Shown here in pieces: positions 7,396 through 15,412 of a stretch of 64,000 nt of DNA. This DNA comes from Oscillospiraceae bacterium. Its GTDB lineage: Bacteria > Bacillota > Clostridia > Oscillospirales > Oscillospiraceae. The notes below the pieces were generated by a model. The model was not told where the DNA came from. It saw only the letters and a list, made by a program, of their open reading frames with translations, and ran no database searches. Position 1 is the stretch's first letter. Each line of letters opens with the position of its first letter. The DNA is taken from NCBI GenBank assembly GCA_017508045.1, contig JAFVZT010000027.1, forward strand, positions 18,518 through 82,517. Reading direction: 5' to 3'. A program made the position numbers and the translations under genes.

Positions 7396-7640
7396 CAATT
7401 ACAAGTGTTGTAGCAGATACCGGGCGTTTCTCCAACCAGTTTGGACGTATTCATTATTTGATACGATTGGTGGATGGGCAGATTCTATACTGCCCAAACG
7501 CCAAGAAGGTCGATAATGCCGTCGTTGGAGGATGCGATGCTCTGAAGGGAAAGACCGTCCGGATTGAGACGGTCCCGCATCCGAAATACCCCAAACTGGT
7601 GGACATCTGCATCGTTGATGCAGAACGCCCCACCGCGTAG
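7392..7640 (+). CDS. Small conserved element protein, unknown function
   Basis: 82 residues (GRFSNQFGRIHYLIRLVDGQ ... LKGKTVRIETVPHPKYPKL). The pattern suggests a small beta-barrel, perhaps OB-fold-like, but no family is recognised. Its ATG overlaps the stop of the primase-like gene (ATGA), so it is translationally coupled and probably an accessory replication factor. No signal peptide or membrane segment is visible. Confidence 0.6.
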   Translation: MTITSVVADTGRFSNQFGRIHYLIRLVDGQILYCPNAKKVDNAVVGGCDALKGKTVRIETVPHPKYPKLVDICIVDAERPTA

Positions 7641-7652
7641 GTGGCCTTCGGA

Positions 7653-7740
7653 GAACCCCGGTTCCGTGATTTCGCGGAACTATACGGGGTTATAACCCCG
7701 TCTATCAAAAAGTTATCATCCAACGGTGTGTGTCATTATC
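7653..7740. other. Palindrome cluster upstream of relaxase; candidate oriT
   Basis: Three adjacent inverted repeats occur in 50 bp: GAACC-CC-GGTTC (7653-7664), GTTCCG with CGGAAC (7661-7680), and a perfect 16-bp palindrome CGGGGTTATAACCCCG (7685-7700). No T-run follows, so it does not look like a terminator. It lies directly before the MOBV relaxase gene, where such relaxases usually have their nick site. GTGTG near 7727 loosely recalls pMV158-type nick regions, which is weak evidence. Confidence 0.45.
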
Positions 7741-7771
7741 TTAGCGACCACATTTTAAGGAGGTAACAATC

Positions 7772-8806
7772 ATGGCTAAGGTTAGAGCAACCATGCACAA
7801 CGGCCGGGGACGAAACTCCAAAGGTTTCAAAGTCCGGCACAACGACAGGGACTTCGATATCACCCATGCCGAGCACATCAATAAAACACCGGAGCGGAAA
7901 AATCGCTATTTCATCGTGGAAGCAGACGGCACGGTAAACAGCCATCCGGCAATCTCATTCGAGACTCACGAGAAGAGAATGTATGCAACTCTGTTTTCGG
8001 ATTCCCTAAGCAAACAAACAGAACGGCATATAAAAGGCGGCCACAGCGAACGCGTCCGCACAATGGACCAGTACCGCACAGCCAGCCGCACCTGCCCGGA
8101 GGAGACACTTCTGCAGTTGGGCACGCGAGAAACGCACGCCGATTCGCAGGCTTTTATCAAAGCTGTTAATCTGTGGTGTCAACAGATGCAGGCAACCTAC
8201 GGCACAAACTGGCGGCTCTTGGACGGAGCTCTGCATTTTGATGAGTCCACACCACACTGTCACATCAGGGCGGTATGGACGGCAGAGGGCAAGGACGGTC
8301 TGCAAGTTTCTGAGAATCAAGCACTGAGGGCATTGGGCATTCAGCGCCCCAATTTGGAGCAACCGGAGGGTAGACACAACTGCCCAAAACAGACTTTTAC
8401 ACAGCAAGCCCGTGAAATCTGGATAGCTGCCGCCCGAGAGTATGGCATTGAGATTGAGGACATCCCGCAAATGCCCGGTAAGGCTACCCGCACCAAGGAG
8501 GAATACATTGCCCAGAAAATCCGCAAGGAAATTGTGGAGCTGACCGAGCAACGCGACCAAGTACGCACTGAAGTCTCTCAGGCCGATTCTGAGAGGACTG
8601 TCATCCAAGACGAGATTACTGCTCTGAAGAAAACCAAAGGACGGCTTGAGGCTGCCATTGAGCGCATACGCCAAGTGCTGCTTCCTGTTCAACGCCTTAT
8701 AGAAAAACTGGCTACATATCACATCACCCCAGACCGGACGGTGCTGGATGACATCATAGCCGATGCACACGCCGTTCCGGCGCTGGATACCATTCAATCA
8801 TTATAG
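7772..8806 (+). CDS. mobV: MOBV-family relaxase (Mob/Pre)
   Basis: 344 residues. Relaxase that nicks oriT and leads single-stranded transfer, using conjugation machinery supplied by another element. The N-terminal Mob_Pre domain shows NGRGRNSKGFKVRHNDRDFD, and the metal-binding histidine cluster HFDESTPHCHIRAVW lies at about residues 153-167. From about 235 on it is a long coiled coil (ELTEQRDQVRTEV ... ALKKTKGRLEAAIERI). AAGGAGG lies 7 nt before the ATG. The downstream 88-residue coiled-coil gene follows at 16 bp. No type IV secretion genes are visible, so the element is mobilizable and not self-transmissible, as far as the window shows. Confidence 0.9.
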   Translation: MAKVRATMHNGRGRNSKGFKVRHNDRDFDITHAEHINKTPERKNRYFIVEADGTVNSHPAISFETHEKRMYATLFSDSLSKQTERHIKGGHSERVRTMDQYRTASRTCPEETLLQLGTRETHADSQAFIKAVNLWCQQMQATYGTNWRLLDGALHFDESTPHCHIRAVWTAEGKDGLQVSENQALRALGIQRPNLEQPEGRHNCPKQTFTQQAREIWIAAAREYGIEIEDIPQMPGKATRTKEEYIAQKIRKEIVELTEQRDQVRTEVSQADSERTVIQDEITALKKTKGRLEAAIERIRQVLLPVQRLIEKLATYHITPDRTVLDDIIADAHAVPALDTIQSL

Positions 8807-8822
8807 TTTAGGAGGAACCACA

Positions 8823-9089
8823 ATGAATAAACCCATCGACAGAATCCCCTCACTGGCGGAATACCTTGCGCTCTGGGAGCAAAAAGACGAGCTCACCAAA
8901 GATGTTGAAAATCTGCAGATAGAGCAAGTCGGCTTACAGGCCTCTGTGGACTATCTGCGCCACGCTGAGCATTCATTGCGGGTCAGTATCGCCAATCTCT
9001 GCTATGATATGTCCAATATCTTTAAGATTGCCGGGACACTGGCTGACACAGAGAAAACTGGCACTTGGCACAATCTGCCCAAACCGTAA
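8823..9089 (+). CDS. Small coiled-coil protein, putative mobilization accessory
   Basis: 88 residues: IDRIPSLAEYLALWEQKDEL, then heptad-like DVENLQIEQVGLQASVDYLR. It is soluble and alpha-helical. The ATG at 8823 is preferred because GGAGGA lies just before it; an upstream in-frame ATG at 8763 lies inside the relaxase gene. Its position right behind the relaxase suggests a relaxosome or regulatory partner, but no family is recognised. Confidence 0.65.
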   Translation: MNKPIDRIPSLAEYLALWEQKDELTKDVENLQIEQVGLQASVDYLRHAEHSLRVSIANLCYDMSNIFKIAGTLADTEKTGTWHNLPKP

Positions 9090-9159
9090 GATGTTTTATA
9101 GATGGTCTGTCTTTATAAGAATGGTAGGCAGGGATACTACCAAATGCGCAGGTGCTGAG

Positions 9160-9311
9160 GCACGGACAGTACAACACCAGCGTCAACCGTGTTTTGATAT
9201 TTGGTCTACTATTTGCGGTACTACCGCGTGCTTCTGTCGTCACTTCAAATACCTGTCCGTGCAATTTTTATACCGTGGTGGTCTACCTTTCTACCCACCA
9301 CGGCATTTTTA
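9160..9311 (+). other. Structured intergenic segment, possible small RNA or single-strand origin
   Basis: GCACGGACAG (9160-9169) is perfectly complementary to CTGTCCGTGC (9253-9262), which is followed by AATTTTTAT. Inside it are GCGG-TACTA-CCGC-like repeats. A strong terminator follows at 9273. The gap 9090-9394 has no credible ORF. It could encode a short RNA of about 150 nt or be a strand-specific origin of the element. Confidence 0.35.
9273..9311 (+). terminator. Terminator
   Basis: CCGTGGTGG pairs with CCACCACGG around a 13-nt loop, followed by CATTTTTAT. It ends the relaxase/accessory transcript or the structured segment just upstream. Confidence 0.75.
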
Positions 9312-9394
9312 TCGTATTGTGCGTTTAGTCATTATTGTAATAGAGTCGATGGCAATGCCACGCTTGAATATAAAGGATATAGGAGATACAAACA

Positions 9395-9841
9395 ATGAAC
9401 AATGATTTTATTGAAGAACCCAAATGCCTGACCGAGCGTTTTGTTGAGGCGCTTAGTCTCGAAACTCAAACCGGAGAAATAAGGTGGCGATTTAAGGAAG
9501 GCTACGGAACTCCGGCTAAATGCATTTGCGAGGGGAGGGAGCTGAAAATCATACCTGACTACTCCGACCCCGACCAAGACGGCTACACCCTTTATAGTGC
9601 GGCCATAGACGGTACAGATTCCTGTATGCTGATGAGCGCAAAAGGAGTCCCGGCAATGCCCAACAGGCTGCGAAATCTGTACGAAGATATAGTGGAAGCC
9701 TCAAAAGAGAATCCCGAGCCTGCATTAGCGCATATGGAAAGCTTCGTAAAGAAGTCCGCAGAAAAACAATGCTTGTACTCCATCATAGATGCAATCAAGC
9801 TGCTTCACCGCACCATAACTATCAATCTGAAAGATATATAA
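9395..9841 (+). CDS. Hypothetical element protein (148 aa)
   Basis: A soluble 148-residue protein with an acidic N-terminus (MNNDFIEEPKCLTERFVEAL), a central CICEGRELKIIPDYSDPDQDG, and a helical C-terminus (AEKQCLYSIIDAIKLLHRTI). No recognised domain, signal peptide or membrane segment. GGAGATA precedes the ATG. It is the last complete gene before the putative right end of the element, a position often used for cargo genes. A promoter is plausible in the preceding 80 bp after the terminator. Confidence 0.6.
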   Translation: MNNDFIEEPKCLTERFVEALSLETQTGEIRWRFKEGYGTPAKCICEGRELKIIPDYSDPDQDGYTLYSAAIDGTDSCMLMSAKGVPAMPNRLRNLYEDIVEASKENPEPALAHMESFVKKSAEKQCLYSIIDAIKLLHRTITINLKDI

Positions 9842-9929
9842 TAACACTACATACAGCCCTGCTTTTTCTATCTTTCTTTGTGGTAGGTCTGTGACATAAC
9901 AAGCCGGTATCGCCGGTTACTCCTGTTCG

Positions 9930-9983
9930 CTCCCCGTATGCTGCGTCTTTGCTCCTTTCAGCGCAGCATATGGGGAGTTTTTT
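9930..9983 (+). terminator. Strong terminator near element end
   Basis: CTCCCC-TATGCTGCG pairs with CGCAGCATA-GGGGAG around a 16-nt loop, followed by T6. It follows the hypothetical gene and insulates the element from the chromosome. Confidence 0.8.
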
Positions 9984-10107
9984 GTGCCACCAATTTTGCC
10001 ACCAAATGCCTAAAAAGTGGCGTGGTAGGCGGTGTGATTTTAAAGGCATAATCCACCGATATACACTCATTCTGCACGACAAACCAACAAAACGAACTTC
10101 TATAGGC

Positions 10108-10200
10108 TCGATAAGTAAGAACTACGAAACCGGTAACAACCCCATGGTCGGTATGACCGTTTCCGTGGCAGTTGCTGTTGAAGAGGCTATCAAGGGCTAA
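10108..10200 (+). pseudogene. In-frame 3' gene tail, candidate right attachment end of the element
   Basis: Reading frame ending ...NYETGNNPMVGMTVSVAVAVEEAIKG-stop, followed 19 bp later by a strong terminator. The composition and codon use of the last 26 codons look like the end of a real gene, while the upstream part of the same frame (9949-10,107, KPTKRTSIGS) does not. Tyrosine integrases often recombine in the 3' end of a gene and leave a displaced tail like this. The parent gene was not recognised, and its 5' part would lie left of the window. Confidence 0.4.
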
Positions 10201-10219
10201 TCCAAAAACAAAATTTTCA

Positions 10220-10254
10220 CCCCCGGTTTCCTTAGGAAACCGGGGGCATTTTTT
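10220..10254 (+). terminator. Terminator after gene tail
   Basis: CCCCCGGTTTCC pairs with GGAAACCGGGGG around TTA, followed by CATTTTTT. A very stable terminator in the orientation of the truncated tail. Confidence 0.85.
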
Positions 10255-10262
10255 GCAAAAGC

Positions 10263-10436
10263 TTATTGTCTTCTTGCTAAGGTATAATCATCGCCCTGTC
10301 TGTAATAGGGGCAATGCTCCTTCCGGGAGGTCAACAAACGGTATACCTCATCCTCGTCTAAATCCATCATGCAAAAGTATTCGTCGTATTCCTCGTCGTA
10401 ATCAAAATACCAACAGGTATCACACTCATTGCCCAC
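10263..10436 (-). CDS. Small acidic Cys-containing protein (DUF6472-like)
   Basis: 57 residues from GTG at 10436: NECDTCWYFDYDEEYDEYFC, then MDLDEDEVYRLL and CPYYRQGDDY. Four spaced cysteines (two CxxC/C...C pairs) suggest a metal site. I recall a clostridial family of unknown function with this pattern, likely DUF6472. GTG is chosen over an upstream ATG at 10478 because GGGAGG lies 8 nt before it and the upstream ATG would sit inside the preceding gene. It starts right after the stop of the DUF1643 gene, so it is coupled to it. Confidence 0.65.
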   Translation of the reverse strand: MGNECDTCWYFDYDEEYDEYFCMMDLDEDEVYRLLTSRKEHCPYYRQGDDYTLARRQ

Positions 10437-10440
10437 AGCA

Positions 10441-11058
10441 TCAACCTCCCAATTTGCTGAGATAATCCTGAACATCAAAGGGCTTTAATTTCTCATCCTT
10501 GCGTAAGTATAAGGGATGGTGTGGATGTCCTTTCTTGCTCACCGCACCGACACAATACCAAGTCGCACCCAGCTCCTCCCCTATTGCAAGCATATCCTTA
10601 AGACAGGCAGGCAAATAATCACGTTTTTCAATAATCGTCCCCCACGCAGCCCAAACACAGGGGCGCTGAGAAATGGAAAGCACATAACGGAATGCTTCTA
10701 AGTTTTCTTTGTGCAACAAAGTATTGCATTTTAGCTCCATTGCGTCCGGATCTGTTGCGCGCTGGGCATAAACATTGAACATAATAAAGCTGTCAAAACC
10801 GTTTCCAAGGGCGATACGCTCTACGGATTTCAGTGTGTTGTCTAAATCATCCGGCCGGGCGGTAGATGGGTTAATGCCAATGCAAATCAAAGGATTCTTC
10901 CCTCTAGTACCCAATATGTACCGATACTCAGAATAAAAGTTCGGAGCATATATCCATTTAGAAATGTCGTAATCCGGATTCGGGGTATCTGCAGCTTTAA
11001 GCGCCTGTGAAAACGTCACAAGCTCCAGCTGTGCAGTTGTTCCGTTGGGTATGTGCAT
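10441..11058 (-). CDS. DUF1643 domain protein
   Basis: 205 residues. The core YRYILGTRGKNPLICIGINPSTA followed by DNTLKSVERIALGNGFDSF and MFNVYAQRATDP is characteristic of DUF1643, a family whose activity is not established. The tail has GKKGHPHHPLYL-like residues (SKKGHPHHPLYLRKDEKL). AAGAGG lies 9 nt before the ATG. It lies 12 bp downstream of the formyl-THF cyclo-ligase gene and just upstream of the small Cys protein, so the group looks like one minus-strand transcript. Function unknown. Confidence 0.85.
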   Translation of the reverse strand: MHIPNGTTAQLELVTFSQALKAADTPNPDYDISKWIYAPNFYSEYRYILGTRGKNPLICIGINPSTARPDDLDNTLKSVERIALGNGFDSFIMFNVYAQRATDPDAMELKCNTLLHKENLEAFRYVLSISQRPCVWAAWGTIIEKRDYLPACLKDMLAIGEELGATWYCVGAVSKKGHPHHPLYLRKDEKLKPFDVQDYLSKLGG

Positions 11059-11070
11059 AGGCTAAACCTC

Positions 11071-11604
11071 TTACGCCCAGAGGACACAGTCCACCGGGAT
11101 ATCAAATTCTTCTGTATCAATTTGGGGCAGTAACTGAAATTCATAGCAAAGCGCAATGGTGGGATGTCCAGGCTCCCGGGATAAGTATTTATCGTAATAA
11201 CCGCCCCCGTAGCCAATCCGGTGTCCCTGTTTATCAAAGGCCAGCCCCGGCATTAAGACCAAGGCTGTTGGGTCATTGGCAATGGGCTCGTCCGCAATCG
11301 GCTCAGGAATGCCACTGTAGCCTTTTTCCACAGCTGTAAGGTCAGAAAGATAAATAAACTCCATCTCTTCACCATAAACCTTGGGGACCGCTACACGCTT
11401 TCCGTCAGCCAGTGCCTGCTCTAACAATGCATATGTCCGCACTTCCTGATTGTAAGGCAAATATCCGTAAACCGTTTTTGCCTCTTGATACTGTGGGGTA
11501 GCAAGAAGCAATTCTGTCAACCGTTGGCTCGCCTCATCAATCTGCTGCTGCGTCATTGCTCTTTTTTGTTCCCGGATTTTCTGGCGCAAGGCTTTTTTAT
11601 CCAT
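11071..11604 (-). CDS. 5-formyltetrahydrofolate cyclo-ligase
   Basis: 177 residues. Converts 5-formyl-THF to 5,10-methenyl-THF using ATP, recycling a stored folate. The family pattern is present: KKALRQKIREQKRAM at the N-terminus, VYGYLPYNQEVRT, and the glycine-rich C-terminal motif MPGLAFDKQGHRIGYGGGYYDKYL that binds phosphate. Length is normal for the family. Its ATG overlaps the stop of the XRE membrane protein (GAG CAT TAT GGA TAA), with GGAGG just before it. Known names include ygfA/fthC. Confidence 0.93.
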   Translation of the reverse strand: MDKKALRQKIREQKRAMTQQQIDEASQRLTELLLATPQYQEAKTVYGYLPYNQEVRTYALLEQALADGKRVAVPKVYGEEMEFIYLSDLTAVEKGYSGIPEPIADEPIANDPTALVLMPGLAFDKQGHRIGYGGGYYDKYLSREPGHPTIALCYEFQLLPQIDTEEFDIPVDCVLWA

Positions 11605-12247
11605 AATGCTCCTCCGTGGACTGCTTCCGGTAGAGGCGAAACCATAGCAATACAGCTATTTGTCCGGGAATTCCCAGCAGAAACAGCTTCCAAATATTCA
11701 ACTGCAGCAAAACAAGCAGGGTAAAATATAGGCTCAACAAACCGCCCCACATAATAACAGAAATCAAAACCTGATTCCATCGAAAATCCTTCCATGCAGA
11801 GCGTAGGCTTAGCAATACGATTGCATCAACAGGCACAGCATAAATAAAGGACAACCATGACTTAGGAATTTCCAAGGATGACAACACCACGAACAATAAA
11901 AGCGCCACAAACCAAACTAAAACCGAAGACAGTGCAAAAATTATTTTCTTGTCAGCCTTTCTCTTCAATGTTTTTTCCACTGCCAGACCCATAATGCGTT
12001 CCACAGTGCCGGTATTTTCCGGTAACGCATCAGGATCAACCAGCAGCTCGTTAACCGAAACATCAAACAAGTTTGCCAACTGCACCAAGGTTGTAACATC
12101 GGGAACAGATTCCCCACGCTCCCATTTCGATACAGCCTTGTCAGAATAGTTCAACTTTTCCGCAAGTCCGGCTTGGGTCATACCACCGCGCTTCCGGTAA
12201 GCAGCAATATTTGCTCCAATCTGCTTTTTTAACTTTTCGTCGTCCAT
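11597..12247 (-). CDS. XRE-family regulator with C-terminal membrane domain
   Basis: 216 residues from ATG at 12247 (GGAGGG 6-7 nt upstream; the longer ORF start lacks a site). Residues 1-70 form an XRE HTH: KLKKQIGANIAAYRKRGGM, LAEKLNYSDKAVSKWERGES, VTTLVQLANLFDVSVNELL. After a short linker there are four hydrophobic helices at about 105-130, 133-155, 163-188 and 192-212. HTH proteins with a membrane tail are common in Firmicutes and may sense membrane state. Target genes are unknown. It overlaps the cyclo-ligase gene downstream. Confidence 0.85.
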   Translation of the reverse strand: MDDEKLKKQIGANIAAYRKRGGMTQAGLAEKLNYSDKAVSKWERGESVPDVTTLVQLANLFDVSVNELLVDPDALPENTGTVERIMGLAVEKTLKRKADKKIIFALSSVLVWFVALLLFVVLSSLEIPKSWLSFIYAVPVDAIVLLSLRSAWKDFRWNQVLISVIMWGGLLSLYFTLLVLLQLNIWKLFLLGIPGQIAVLLWFRLYRKQSTEEHYG

Positions 12248-12304
12248 AACTTCCCTCCAGGGTACAGATACATATATTCTAACAGATGAAAATCCGAATT
12301 GCAA

Positions 12305-12358
12305 GAAAAAACGCCTACCTGAGCGATACTCCGCAGTGACGTATCGCCCAGATAGGCG
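12305..12358 (-). terminator. Terminator of the CBS-domain gene
   Basis: Minus strand: CGCCTATCTGGGCGATAC pairs with GTATCGCTCAGGTAGGCG around a 10-nt loop, then T6. It begins 9 bp after the stop of the CBS gene. Confidence 0.85.
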
Positions 12359-12366
12359 GCTTCATT

Positions 12367-12780
12367 TTAGCTGTCCGGAAATAAATGCTGATTGCAATAT
12401 TTTATAATGGAACTTCTGGTAACAATTCCGATGAACGTTTCCTTATCATCTACAACCGGGACAAAATTTTGTGTACTTGCACGCTGTACCAAGTCGTGCA
12501 TTGTCGTGGTAACACGAACGGCTATGTTGTCCTTGCGGCGGCTGATTTCCATAATCCTCCGAGCCTCTGCCTGCCGCATATCCAAATAACACATATTTTT
12601 TAAGGCCCACAGCAAATCACCCTCTGTGATGGTCCCCCGATATTCACCCCGTTTGTTTAATATGGGCAAAGCGGAATATCCCGCTGTCTCCATTTTTTCA
12701 AGCGCCTGTCGTATTGTATAATCATCGTACACAAAGGCACACATTGCCTTCGGTGTCAGAAAAAACAAGATATTATTCAT
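12367..12780 (-). CDS. CBS-domain protein
   Basis: 137 residues from ATG at 12780, chosen because AAAGGAG lies 6 nt upstream; the open frame extends further but contains no plausible start. It is made of two CBS motifs: TIRQALEKMETAGYSALPIL with EYRGTITEGDLLWAL, and TTMHDLVQRASTQNFVPVV with FIGIVTRSSIIKY. CBS pairs bind adenosine nucleotides and regulate partners, but this protein has only the CBS pair, so it is probably a stand-alone sensor like YkuL/CbpA-type proteins. It has its own extended -10 promoter and a terminator. Confidence 0.88.
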   Translation of the reverse strand: MNNILFFLTPKAMCAFVYDDYTIRQALEKMETAGYSALPILNKRGEYRGTITEGDLLWALKNMCYLDMRQAEARRIMEISRRKDNIAVRVTTTMHDLVQRASTQNFVPVVDDKETFIGIVTRSSIIKYCNQHLFPDS

Positions 12781-12825
12781 AGCTACTCCTTTACTGTACG
12801 CATCAGCGATTTTATCACCACTATT

Positions 12826-12831
12826 ATTATA
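12826..12831 (-). promoter_or_regulatory. Extended -10 promoter of CBS gene
   Basis: Minus strand TGCTATAAT, a perfect -10 with extended TGn. The -35 is poor. Transcription would start about 40 nt before the start codon. Confidence 0.5.
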
Positions 12832-12941
12832 GCACGAAATTATAAATAAAGGATGAAAATTTTTTGTAAAGTCGCTATTTGAATGCCAAATTTCAGAGTC
12901 TATTTTTATGCAAGTTGCACAAAATAGGCAATATGCGAATT

Positions 12942-12963
12942 GCCGCCACAAATTTGTGGCGGC
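12942..12963 (-). terminator. Hairpin after ftsH
   Basis: Perfect palindrome GCCGCCACAAATTTGTGGCGGC, 6 bp past the ftsH stop. The T-run is weak (AATTCG), so it may stabilise the 3' end more than terminate. Confidence 0.5.
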
Positions 12964-12968
12964 AATAA

Positions 12969-14840
12969 TCATTCATCGGTTTTATAAGCATCCAGCAAAG
13001 AGGTATCCGTAGATTCTGCAATCTCCTCGCCCCTCATACACTGTGTAAACTGTATGCCGGACATTGTTTCATTTTCCATAAGAAAAGCAACAACCTGATT
13101 GAGCTTTTCCTCATTTTGTTGCAGAATATTCCGACACTGCTCATACGCCCGATCAATAATTGCTTTTACCTCATCATCAATTGTACCGGCAACCTTCTCT
13201 GAATAGCTTTTCGTGCTTTGATAATCTCTGCCAATGAACAGCTCGTTGCCGCCGGTATAAGAAACCGTTCCAAGCTTTTCGCACATACCGTAGCGCGCTA
13301 CCATATCGCGAGCCAGCTTTGAAGCGCGATCGATATCATTGGAAGCTCCGGTGGAAATATCCCCTAAGAACAATTCCTCAGCTGCGCGGCCGCCTAAAAG
13401 TCCCACGATACGCTCATACATTTCGTTTCGGGTCAAATGCGTACTATCTTCCATAGGCTGCGTCCAGGTCAGACCCAGAGCATATCCCCGGGGAACAATA
13501 GAAATCTGATGAACAGGATCGTGGGTTGGCAGATTGAACATTGCAACAGCGTGACCGGCTTCGTGAATTGCCGTCAGACGCAAATCGCGCTGAAGATGAA
13601 CGCGGCTTCGTTTCTCAGGACCTGCCAGAATTTTCATCATCGCATTGTTAACGTCATGCAAATTTAGCACCTTTCGGTTATCCCGTGCCGCCATAATAGC
13701 CGCTTCATTAAGCAGATTGCTTAAATCTGCGCCGGTAAATCCGGAGGTTGCCAGCGCAATTGTCTTCAAATTAACGGTGCTGTCCAGACGCTTTCCTTTT
13801 GCGTGAACCCTCAAAATATCTTCACGGCCCTTAACATCGGGAGTACCTACATGGATCTGTCGGTCAAATCTGCCTGGACGAAGTAATGCTGAATCAAGAA
13901 TGTCTACGCGGTTTGTTGCAGCCAGCACAATCACGCCTTCTGTGCGGGTAAATCCGTCCATTTCCACCAACAGCTGGTTCAGAGTTTGCTCACGTTCGTC
14001 ATGCCCACCGCCCATACCGGAGCCGCGTTTACGGCCTACAGCATCAATTTCATCAATAAAGATAATGGCCGGTGCCATACGCTTGGCCTGATCAAACAAA
14101 TCTCGAACACGGCTTGCGCCGACACCTACATACATTTCCATAAAATCAGAGCCGGAAATAGACAGAAACTGAACGCCGGCCTCCCCTGCTACAGCTTTGG
14201 CAAGCAAGGTTTTACCGGTACCGGGAGGGCCTGCAAGCAAAATGCCGTGAGGAATTCGTGCGCCGATTTCCATGAACTTTTCCGGATTCTTAAGAAAATC
14301 AACAACCTCCTGCAGTTCTGCCTTTTCTTCATCTAAGCCGGCAACATCCGCGAAGGTTACCTTCTGGTTGCCTCCTACGCCGTTAACCGTTCGGGCCTTG
14401 CCAAAGTTATTCAGCGGATTGTTGCTGTTGGCACGACCGGCTAATATAACCCATACAAATATCAGGACCAATCCGGCAAGAATAATAGGAAGAACATAGT
14501 CAAAGGGCGATGTTTCCTTTTCCGCAACAAAATCATAGCTAACCAGAATTCCGGCTTCATTCTGTTTTCTTAAAAGCTCCCCCATATCCTGATGAAATCC
14601 GACAGGATCAGCAAGAGCTGTTTTCACATTTGTTTTGCCATTATAAGGAGCATACAGCTCCATAGAAATTGTGTTGCCCTTTACAACAAAGCTGCGCACC
14701 TGCTCCTGATAGAAGAAATCCGTCACCTTAGAATAGGGAATCGCATTTGCGCCTCCGTTAAACAAGCCCAGCATCCATCCAAACGCCAGAACAAGTACAA
14801 CAACATAAATTACAAGGGTAATAATTCTACTTTTTTTCAA
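12969..14840 (-). CDS. ftsH: ATP-dependent zinc metalloprotease FtsH
   Basis: 623 residues. Membrane-bound AAA+ protease that degrades unfolded and regulatory proteins. TM helices lie at about 5-25 and 115-135 with an extracytoplasmic part between. Walker A GPPGTGKT is at 204-211, Walker [12 protein letters not shown] at about 259-269, SRH region [18 protein letters not shown] at about 309-326, and zinc motif HEAGH at 426-430. The start is TTG at 14840 with AAGGAG upstream. It follows hpt by 14 bp, the tilS-hpt-ftsH order common in Firmicutes, where it ends the gdpP-led operon. Confidence 0.97.
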   Translation of the reverse strand: MKKSRIITLVIYVVVLVLAFGWMLGLFNGGANAIPYSKVTDFFYQEQVRSFVVKGNTISMELYAPYNGKTNVKTALADPVGFHQDMGELLRKQNEAGILVSYDFVAEKETSPFDYVLPIILAGLVLIFVWVILAGRANSNNPLNNFGKARTVNGVGGNQKVTFADVAGLDEEKAELQEVVDFLKNPEKFMEIGARIPHGILLAGPPGTGKTLLAKAVAGEAGVQFLSISGSDFMEMYVGVGASRVRDLFDQAKRMAPAIIFIDEIDAVGRKRGSGMGGGHDEREQTLNQLLVEMDGFTRTEGVIVLAATNRVDILDSALLRPGRFDRQIHVGTPDVKGREDILRVHAKGKRLDSTVNLKTIALATSGFTGADLSNLLNEAAIMAARDNRKVLNLHDVNNAMMKILAGPEKRSRVHLQRDLRLTAIHEAGHAVAMFNLPTHDPVHQISIVPRGYALGLTWTQPMEDSTHLTRNEMYERIVGLLGGRAAEELFLGDISTGASNDIDRASKLARDMVARYGMCEKLGTVSYTGGNELFIGRDYQSTKSYSEKVAGTIDDEVKAIIDRAYEQCRNILQQNEEKLNQVVAFLMENETMSGIQFTQCMRGEEIAESTDTSLLDAYKTDE

Positions 14841-14854
14841 TTCAAGGGGTCTCC

Positions 14855-15391
14855 TTACATATATGCTTCAGGCTTTAAAACACCCACATAGGGTAAATTG
14901 CGATAATGCTCATTGTAATCTAAGCCGTAACCAACGGCAAAAACATTGGGAATGGTGAAGCCGACATAATCCGCCTGCAATGTGACATCGGGGTTTCTGC
15001 GTTCCGGTTTATCCAGCAATGTACAGATTTTCAAGGAGGCAGGCTCCTTTGCCTGTAAATGCTTGAAAACAAAATCCAGAGAATTTCCTGTATCAAATAT
15101 GTCTTCCAGAATGACTACATGGCGGCCGCGGATATCCGCAGATATATCATGCTTAACCTCCATATGCTTAGATTGCGTTCCCTCATAGGAGGAAATCCAC
15201 ATAAAATCAATTTGGCAGGGCGCAGAATAATTCTTAACCATATCACCGAAGAACACAACAACACCCTTTAATACGCCAATAAACACAGGATCCTTATCCT
15301 TATAGTCCTGCATCAGTTGCTGGGCAAGCTCTTTAACCTTCTCCTGAATTTGTTCCTTAGATAAAAGAACTTCTTTGATATTTTCTTTCAT
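14855..15391 (-). CDS. hpt: Hypoxanthine phosphoribosyltransferase
   Basis: 178 residues. Salvages hypoxanthine and guanine to IMP/GMP using PRPP. The PRPP-binding motif VVILEDIFDTGNSLDFV is at about residues 92-108, with an upstream GVLKGVVVFFGDM and the flap WISSYEGT. C-terminal VGYGLDYNEHYRNLPYVGVL is the family's base-binding end. It is located between tilS and ftsH, as in Bacillus and many Clostridia. Length is standard. Confidence 0.95.
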   Translation of the reverse strand: MKENIKEVLLSKEQIQEKVKELAQQLMQDYKDKDPVFIGVLKGVVVFFGDMVKNYSAPCQIDFMWISSYEGTQSKHMEVKHDISADIRGRHVVILEDIFDTGNSLDFVFKHLQAKEPASLKICTLLDKPERRNPDVTLQADYVGFTIPNVFAVGYGLDYNEHYRNLPYVGVLKPEAYM

Positions 15392-15412
15392 ACGGAAGCC
15401 TCCCGAATAATA

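Noticed and set aside
8006-8797. Minus-strand ORF of 263 codons opposite the relaxase
   Set aside because: Antisense to the MOBV relaxase with clear catalytic motifs; no ribosome site and no recognisable domain.
7772-9089. Self-transmissible conjugation system
   Set aside because: Only a relaxase and a small accessory gene are present; no coupling protein or type IV secretion genes were found, so mobilizable is the better description.
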